From assembly GCF_019266065.1 (NCBI RefSeq), contig NZ_LPNR01000135.1, forward strand, positions 16,131-80,130: 64,000 bases of DNA. The letters run 5' to 3'. Position 1 is the first letter of the stretch; each line of letters opens with the position of its first letter. Of this stretch, positions 59,533 through 64,000 are shown piece after piece. The position numbers were made by a program, and so were the translations under genes. The DNA is from Nocardia sp. MH4. GTDB taxonomy: Bacteria > Actinomycetota > Actinomycetes > Mycobacteriales > Mycobacteriaceae. A model generated the notes under the pieces. That model was not told the DNA's origin, ran no database searches, and worked only from the letters and a program-made list of their open reading frames with translations.

Positions 59533-61761
59533 TCAGGCCAGGTCGAACCGATCCAGGTTGCTCACCTTGGTCCACGCGGCGACGAAGTCGCGCACGAACT
59601 TCTCCTTCGCGTCGTCGGTCGCGTAGACCTCGGCCAGCGCGCGCAGCTGCGAGTTCGCGCCGAATACCAGGTCGACGCGGCTACCGGTCCAGGTGACCGC
59701 GCCGGTCGCGGTGTCCTTGCCCTCGTAGACGTTGTCGTCCGACGCCGACGGCGTCCACTCGGTGCCCATGTCCAGCAGGTTGACGAAGTAGTCGTTCGTC
59801 AGCGCGCCGGGCGTCGTGGTGAGCACGCCGACCGGCGACTGCTGGTAGTTCACGCCGATCACGCGCAGACCACCGATCAGCACCGTCATCTCCGGCGCGC
59901 TCAGGGTGAGCAGGTTGGCCTTGTCGACGAGCAGGTACTCGGCCGGGATGCGGGCGTCCTTGGCCAGGTAGTTGCGGAAGCCGTCGGCCTGGGGCTCGAG
60001 CGCCGAGAAGGACTCGACGTCGGTCTGCTCCTGGGTGGCGTCGGTGCGTCCCGGTGTGAACGGCACCGTCACCGCGTGACCGCCGGCCTGGGCGGCCTGT
60101 TCGACACCGACCGCGCCGCCGAGCACGACCAGATCGGCGAACGACACCTGGGCGCCGCCCGCGGCGTTGAACGACTCCTGGATGCCTTCGAGGGTGCGCA
60201 CCACCTGCGCGAGCTCGTCGGGCTGGTTGACCTCCCAGCCCGCCTGGGGCTGCAGTCGCAGGCGACCACCGTTGGCGCCGCCGCGCTTGTCGCTGCCACG
60301 GAACGACGAGGCCGCCGCCCAGGCCGTCGACACCAGCTGCGCGACCGTCAGCCCCGAGGCCTGGATGTGGCTCTTGAGGGTGGCGATCTCGGTGTCACCG
60401 ATCAGCGGGCCGGTATGCGCGGGGACCGGGTCCTGCCACAGCAGTTCCTCGGCCGGGACCAGCGGGCCGAGATAGCGCACGACCGGACCCATGTCGCGGT
60501 GGGTGAGCTTGTACCAGGCGCGCGCGAACGCGTCGGTGAGTTCGGCCGGGTTCGCCAGCCAGCGCCGGGTGATCTGCTCGTAGATCGGGTCGAAACGCAG
60601 CGACAGGTCGGTGGTCAGCATGACCGGGGTGCGCTTCTTGGTGGCATCGAACGGATCGGGCACCGTGTCAGCGCCCGCGCCGTCCTTCGGGATCCACTGG
60701 TGGGCACCCGCCGGGCTCTTGCTGAGCTCCCACTCGTAGCCGTAGAGGGTCTCCAGGAAGTTGTTGTCCCAGGTGATCGGCGTGCTGTTCCAGATGCCTT
60801 CCAGGCCACTGGTGATCGCGTCGGCGCCCGCTCCGGTGCCGAAGCTGCTCTTCCAGCCCAGCCCCTGCTGCTCGAGCGGCGCGGCCTCGGGCTCGGGGCC
60901 GACGAGGTCGGCGGGTCCGGCGCCGTGGGTCTTGCCGAAGGTGTGCCCGCCCACGATCAGCGCGGCGGTCTCCTCGTCGTTCATCGCCATCCGGGCGAAG
61001 GTCTCGCGGATGTCGATCGCGGCCTTGACCGGATCCGGATTGCCGTTGGGGCCTTCCGGATTCACGTAGATCAGGCCCATCTGGACCGCGGCGAGCGGAC
61101 GCTCGAGGTTGCGCTCGCCGGTGTAGCGCTCGTCGCCGAGCCAGGTGCTCTCCGGACCCCAGTACACGTCCTCCTCCGGCTCCCACGCGTCGACGCGACC
61201 GCCGCCGAAACCGAAGGTGGGGAAGCCCATCGACTCGAGCGCGACATTGCCGGCGTAGACGATGAGGTCGGCCCAGGACAGCTTCTTGCCGTACTTCTTC
61301 TTGACCGGCCACAGCAGCCGCCGGGCCTTGTCCAGGCTGGCGTTGTCGGGCCAGCTGTTGAGCGGGGCGAAGCGCTGCATGCCCGAGCCGGCGCCGCCGC
61401 GGCCGTCGCCGACCCGGTAGGTGCCGGCCGAATGCCACGCCATCCGGATGAAGAACGGGCCGTAGTGGCCGAAGTCGGCGGGCCACCAGGGCTGGGAGGT
61501 CGTCATGACCTGCTCGATGTCCTGCTTCACCGCGGCCAGATCGAGGGTCGAGAACTCGGCCGCGTAGTCGAAGTCGGCGTCCATCGGGTTCGCCACCGGC
61601 GGATTCTTCTGCAGGATCGTGAGATTGAGCTGATGCGGCCACCAGTCACGGTTGCTGCCACGGGCGTCGGCGGAGGCGAACGGGCGCGCCGACGTCACGG
61701 GGCAGCCATTGTCACCGGGTTCCGTATTGGCTTCCGCGATAGGTGGATGTTCCTCGGGCAC
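59533..61761 (-). CDS. katG: Catalase-peroxidase KatG
   Basis: This 742-residue heme enzyme removes hydrogen peroxide and organic peroxides. The distal site R106, W109 and H110 (RMAWHSAG), the tyrosine and methionine of the W-Y-M adduct (LIYVNPEG and ARMAMND) and the proximal histidine in GGHTFGK are all present. The serine that corresponds to mycobacterial S315 is kept (DAITSGLEG). The second, non-catalytic domain is complete. The start overlaps nothing, and furA ends 11 bases upstream, so furA-katG is one operon as in other actinobacteria. The enzyme is full length. Confidence 0.96.
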   Translation of the reverse strand: MPEEHPPIAEANTEPGDNGCPVTSARPFASADARGSNRDWWPHQLNLTILQKNPPVANPMDADFDYAAEFSTLDLAAVKQDIEQVMTTSQPWWPADFGHYGPFFIRMAWHSAGTYRVGDGRGGAGSGMQRFAPLNSWPDNASLDKARRLLWPVKKKYGKKLSWADLIVYAGNVALESMGFPTFGFGGGRVDAWEPEEDVYWGPESTWLGDERYTGERNLERPLAAVQMGLIYVNPEGPNGNPDPVKAAIDIRETFARMAMNDEETAALIVGGHTFGKTHGAGPADLVGPEPEAAPLEQQGLGWKSSFGTGAGADAITSGLEGIWNSTPITWDNNFLETLYGYEWELSKSPAGAHQWIPKDGAGADTVPDPFDATKKRTPVMLTTDLSLRFDPIYEQITRRWLANPAELTDAFARAWYKLTHRDMGPVVRYLGPLVPAEELLWQDPVPAHTGPLIGDTEIATLKSHIQASGLTVAQLVSTAWAAASSFRGSDKRGGANGGRLRLQPQAGWEVNQPDELAQVVRTLEGIQESFNAAGGAQVSFADLVVLGGAVGVEQAAQAGGHAVTVPFTPGRTDATQEQTDVESFSALEPQADGFRNYLAKDARIPAEYLLVDKANLLTLSAPEMTVLIGGLRVIGVNYQQSPVGVLTTTPGALTNDYFVNLLDMGTEWTPSASDDNVYEGKDTATGAVTWTGSRVDLVFGANSQLRALAEVYATDDAKEKFVRDFVAAWTKVSNLDRFDLA

Positions 61762-61772
61762 GGTGAATCCTT

Positions 61773-62207
61773 TCAGGAGAGTGATGGTGAAGTCGTGCAG
61801 TCGGGGCAGCGGCCCCAGTAGATGACTTCGGCTTCGTCGACGACGAAACCGGTGTCAGCGGCAGCGGTCAGACACGGCGCATCGCCGACTGCGCAGTCGA
61901 CATCGACAATCACGCCACAGGATCGGCAGACGAGGTGATGATGGTTGTCGCCGACGCGGGTCTCGTACCGGGCGACGGTGCCCATGGGCTGGATTCGCCG
62001 CAGCAGGCCCGCGGTGGTGAGGACGCGCAGGACGTCGTACACCGCCTGGTGGCTCACCGCGCCGAGGGTGTCCCTGACCCGGCTCAGGATGGTGTCGGTA
62101 TCGGCGTGCGGATGCTGGTGCACGGTGGTGAGCACCGCCAGACGCGGCGCCGTGACGCGCAGCGACGCCGCGCGGAGCATGCGCTCGAAGTCCGATGTGG
62201 TGGACAC
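61773..62207 (-). CDS. furA: FurA-type ferric uptake regulator controlling katG
   Basis: This 144-residue Fur family repressor has the winged helix (FERMLRAASLRVTAPRLAVL, VSHQAVYDVLRVLTTAGLLR), the metal site GDNHHHLVCRSCG and the structural C-x2-C pair CPDC near the end. FurA represses its own operon with katG and is released by peroxide. GTG 62207 fits the known leaderless GTG start of mycobacterial furA. The katG gene follows 11 bases downstream. Confidence 0.93.
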   Translation of the reverse strand: MSTTSDFERMLRAASLRVTAPRLAVLTTVHQHPHADTDTILSRVRDTLGAVSHQAVYDVLRVLTTAGLLRRIQPMGTVARYETRVGDNHHHLVCRSCGVIVDVDCAVGDAPCLTAAADTGFVVDEAEVIYWGRCPDCTTSPSLS

Positions 62208-62208
62208 A

Positions 62209-62232
62209 TTCCAGATTATTACTCGTTCCAGA
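62209..62232 (-). promoter_or_regulatory. furA leaderless promoter and repeated TCTGGAA boxes
   Basis: On the minus strand TCTGGAA occurs twice (62232-62226 and 62215-62209), 17 bases apart, in an AT-rich stretch. TAATCT lies 5 bases before the GTG and would be a -10 element for a leaderless furA message, as known in mycobacteria. The repeats are a candidate FurA binding site. Confidence 0.5.
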
Positions 62233-62358
62233 TGGCAGCGGAAGCGTTTCCGGCCAAGTGGCCTGGACCACATCGTGGTGGTTCCGGTCGGCGGCGCGGG
62301 GGCCGTAGCAGCGGTGACGGGAACAGGAACCGGGGCCGCCCCCCGGTCCACCCTGGTG

Positions 62359-62964
62359 CTAGGTGGTCACCGGGGTGCGGGTGGCGCGTTCGATGAGGTA
62401 CTCGACCAGATGGGTGAGTACCGCCTTGGCCGAGGGCCGGTCGCGGGCGTCGCAGAGCACCACGGGAGTGTTCGGGTCGAGGTCGAGCGCGTCGCGCACC
62501 TCGTCGACGGTGTAGCGCGGCGCGCCCTCGAAGCAGTTCACCGCGATCAGGAACGGCAGCCCGCGCCGCTCGAAGAAGTCCACCGCCGCGAACGAATTGC
62601 TCAGCCTGCGGGTGTCGGCCAGCACGATCGCGCCGAGCGCGCCGCGGCACAGCTCGTCCCAGAGGAACCAGAACCGGTCCTGGCCCGGGGTGCCGAACAG
62701 GTACAGCACGAGGTCGCGGTCGATGGTGATGCGGCCGAAGTCCAGCGCGACCGTGGTCGTCGACTTCTGTTCCACCCCCGACAGGTCGTCGACGCCGGTG
62801 CTGACCTCGGTGATCAGCTCCTCGGTGCGCAACGGCGCGATCTCGCTGATCGAGGAGACCATGGTGGTCTTGCCGACGCCGAAGCCGCCGGCGATGAGGA
62901 TCTTCACCGAGGCGGCCAGATGCTGCCCGCCCGGTGCCGTGGGGTCAAAGTTTTCGGATGCCAT
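62359..62964 (-). CDS. Conservon small GTPase-like ATP/GTP-binding protein (CvnD type)
   Basis: This 201-residue protein is a Ras-like P-loop protein of conservons. It has the P-loop GGFGVGKTT near 27-35, a switch region (TVALDFGRITID), the DxxG-like YLFGTPGQDRFWFLWDE and a degenerate base-recognition loop (IAVNCFEGAP in place of NKxD). It works with roadblock and DUF742 proteins and a membrane kinase in a G-protein-like signalling complex described in Streptomyces. ATG 62964 gives the family start and overlaps the DUF742 gene by 20 bases. Confidence 0.9.
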   Translation of the reverse strand: MASENFDPTAPGGQHLAASVKILIAGGFGVGKTTMVSSISEIAPLRTEELITEVSTGVDDLSGVEQKSTTTVALDFGRITIDRDLVLYLFGTPGQDRFWFLWDELCRGALGAIVLADTRRLSNSFAAVDFFERRGLPFLIAVNCFEGAPRYTVDEVRDALDLDPNTPVVLCDARDRPSAKAVLTHLVEYLIERATRTPVTT

Positions 62965-63319
62965 CCAGAACCGCTCGCAATACGTTGAGGTCTCCGGCGC
63001 CGGCCTCGGCCGTCGCAGGAGCCCGGAAGATGAGGTGGCCCTCGCCGATGAGATCACCGACGAGGATCTTGGTCACCGCCAGAGGAAGTTTCAGCACGGC
63101 CGAGACCTCGGCCACCGACTGCGCGCGCTTGCACAACTGTGCGATCGTCGCGTATTCGGGTTCCGGTCGCCGCAGGGTGGGGGCGGGGTGTACGGCCACC
63201 ACCACCGTGAGCATGTCCAGGTCGTGCGCCGCACCCATGGTGCGGCCGCGGGTCACCGCGTACGGGCGGACCAGGGGTCCGGCCGCGTCGTCGAACCACG
63301 GATCGCCGAGTCGAGTCAT
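62945..63319 (-). CDS. Conservon DUF742 protein (CvnC type)
   Basis: This 124-residue DUF742 protein has the family blocks DPWFDDAAGPLVRPYAVTRG, EYATIAQLCKRAQSVAEVSA and LPLAVTKILVGDLIGEGHL, a winged-helix-like C-terminal part. It lies between the roadblock gene (11 bases upstream) and the GTPase gene (20-base overlap), as in all conservons. It probably joins the receptor complex, but its biochemical role is unknown. Confidence 0.92.
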   Translation of the reverse strand: MTRLGDPWFDDAAGPLVRPYAVTRGRTMGAAHDLDMLTVVVAVHPAPTLRRPEPEYATIAQLCKRAQSVAEVSAVLKLPLAVTKILVGDLIGEGHLIFRAPATAEAGAGDLNVLRAVLDGIRKL

Positions 63320-63330
63320 GGTGCTGCTTC

Positions 63331-63756
63331 CTATAGCTCCGCCAGTCCGTGCCGCGGCTCGGTCGACAGGTAACTGCCGACCCGCTGCACGGTGAGGTTC
63401 ATTTCATAGGCGACCATGCCGAGGTTCGCCGACTCGTTGGCCTGCAGCGCCAGGCACGCGTTGTCGCCCGCCGAGGTGACGAACAGGACGGCGCGGTCGA
63501 GCTCGATCACCGCTTGCCGCACACCACCGCCGTCGAATCGGCTGCCCGCGCTGCGCGCGAGTCCGTAGAGGGTCGACGACATGGCGGCGAAGTGTTCGGC
63601 ATCCTCGCGGTTCATCTGCGAGGAGCGTCCGAGCAGCAGCCCGTCGGTGGACAGCACGACCGCGTAGCGGACCCCCGCCAGCCGGTCGACGAGATCGTCG
63701 AGCAACCAGTTGAGATCACCGGGGTGGGAAGAGTTCACCTCAGCCTTCCTGTTCAT
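63331..63756 (-). CDS. Conservon roadblock/LC7 protein (CvnB type)
   Basis: This 141-residue protein has the roadblock/LC7 fold (NWLLDDLVDRLAGVRYAVVL, GLLLGRSSQMNREDAEHFAA, AVLFVTSAGDNACLALQA). It matches conservon CvnB, which acts as a GTPase partner, like MglB. ATG 63756 overlaps the end of the upstream kinase gene by 17 bases. It is the second gene of the operon CvnA-B-C-D. Confidence 0.92.
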   Translation of the reverse strand: MNRKAEVNSSHPGDLNWLLDDLVDRLAGVRYAVVLSTDGLLLGRSSQMNREDAEHFAAMSSTLYGLARSAGSRFDGGGVRQAVIELDRAVLFVTSAGDNACLALQANESANLGMVAYEMNLTVQRVGSYLSTEPRHGLAEL

Positions 63757-64000
63757 CCTGATTCGATGTGGACAGTGGTTTGCGGCCCTGCCGGGTGCCG
63801 TTCTCGATCGCGGACATGATGTCGCGCGCCTGTTCGGCCGAGCGCGGCCGCTCCGGCGTACGCGGCGGCTCGGCGGCAGCCGGCTCCTCGGTGAGTTCGG
63901 GCGCCAGGTTGGTCTGGCGCTGACGCCGCGGCAGGGCCGGGCGCTCGTCGGAGCCGTGGGCCGGTACCTCGGGCAGTTCGGGCGCGGGCGCCACCGGGCG
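63740..64000 (-). CDS. Conservon sensor histidine kinase-like protein (CvnA type), C-terminal end
   Basis: Only the last 86 or so residues are in the window, and the gene continues past the right edge. They are proline- and glutamate-rich and hold the short conserved tail of CvnA proteins: RRQRQTNLAPEL, then RSAEQARDIMSAIENGTRQG before the stop. CvnA is a membrane protein with a nitrate-sensor and HATPase domain that heads conservons. The identification relies on the tail and on the operon context with CvnB, CvnC and CvnD. Confidence 0.75.
   Translation of the reverse strand, partial: RPVAPAPELPEVPAHGSDERPALPRRQRQTNLAPELTEEPAAAEPPRTPERPRSAEQARDIMSAIENGTRQGRKPLSTSNQDEQEG

Overview
The window is high-GC actinobacterial DNA, most probably from Nocardia or a close mycolate-containing relative such as Rhodococcus. 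The evidence is a KshA/HsaA/HsaC-type steroid-degradation set, a mycofactocin-type SDR, two F420-type flavin/deazaflavin enzymes, RbpA, a furA-katG pair and a conservon (roadblock/DUF742/GTPase) operon. The genus is inferred from gene content, not from a marker gene.

Region by region. 1-11.7 kb is catabolic: the end of a Baeyer-Villiger monooxygenase, an HsaB-like flavin reductase facing a PadR regulator, an HSL-type esterase, two A/B-barrel proteins, an IclR regulator, the operon kshA-hsaA-hsaC, and a forward group with a MaoC-like hot-dog protein, a SnoaL-like protein and a mycofactocin-type SDR. It ends in a small methionine aminopeptidase/XRE unit that carries three copies of one operator, GGTAT-N4-ATACC. 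11.7-26.3 kb holds an MFS exporter with a TetR gene, a ComB-like protein, a secreted beta-propeller protein, a VOC protein, a glycosyltransferase relic, a PPOX enzyme, a FadA2-like thiolase, the tldD-tldE pair, a TetR/TSUP pair, a NarL-type two-component system, FxsA and an orphan ribbon-helix-helix protein.

26.3-46.4 kb is the centrepiece. An amidohydrolase and apolipoprotein N-acyltransferase (lnt) are followed by a 13.7-kb four-module NRPS (C-A-T x4, then TE) and a DrrA/DrrB-like ABC exporter, then rbpA and a zinc-ribbon gene. In M. tuberculosis, Lnt-Ppm1, RbpA and FxsA genes lie close together. Here the NRPS-exporter block sits between lnt and rbpA, and no polyprenol-phosphate mannose synthase gene is present. 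The first adenylation domain carries an EntF-like serine code. The other three share an unassigned hydrophobic pattern. The first condensation domain is of the EntF/starter type, but no acyl- or aryl-activating partner, epimerase or MbtH protein is encoded nearby.

46.4-64 kb is mostly housekeeping and regulatory: a membrane protein, an SDR/TetR pair around a 22-bp palindrome, malate:quinone oxidoreductase facing a LysR regulator, an M23 peptidase, ArsR, a GT9 glycosyltransferase, small membrane and VOC proteins, an overlapping lipase/HugZ pair, a DUF457 protein, a DDN-like enzyme, an SRPBCC protein, furA-katG and a conservon that runs off the right edge.

Many convergent or terminal gene ends are separated by long, near-perfect hairpins with small loops and little or no U-tract, read here as bidirectional terminators. 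No tRNA, rRNA, CRISPR array, insertion sequence or prophage gene was recognised. Starts are chosen from ribosome-binding sites, gene overlaps and family N-termini. GTG starts are common, and uncertain cases are flagged.
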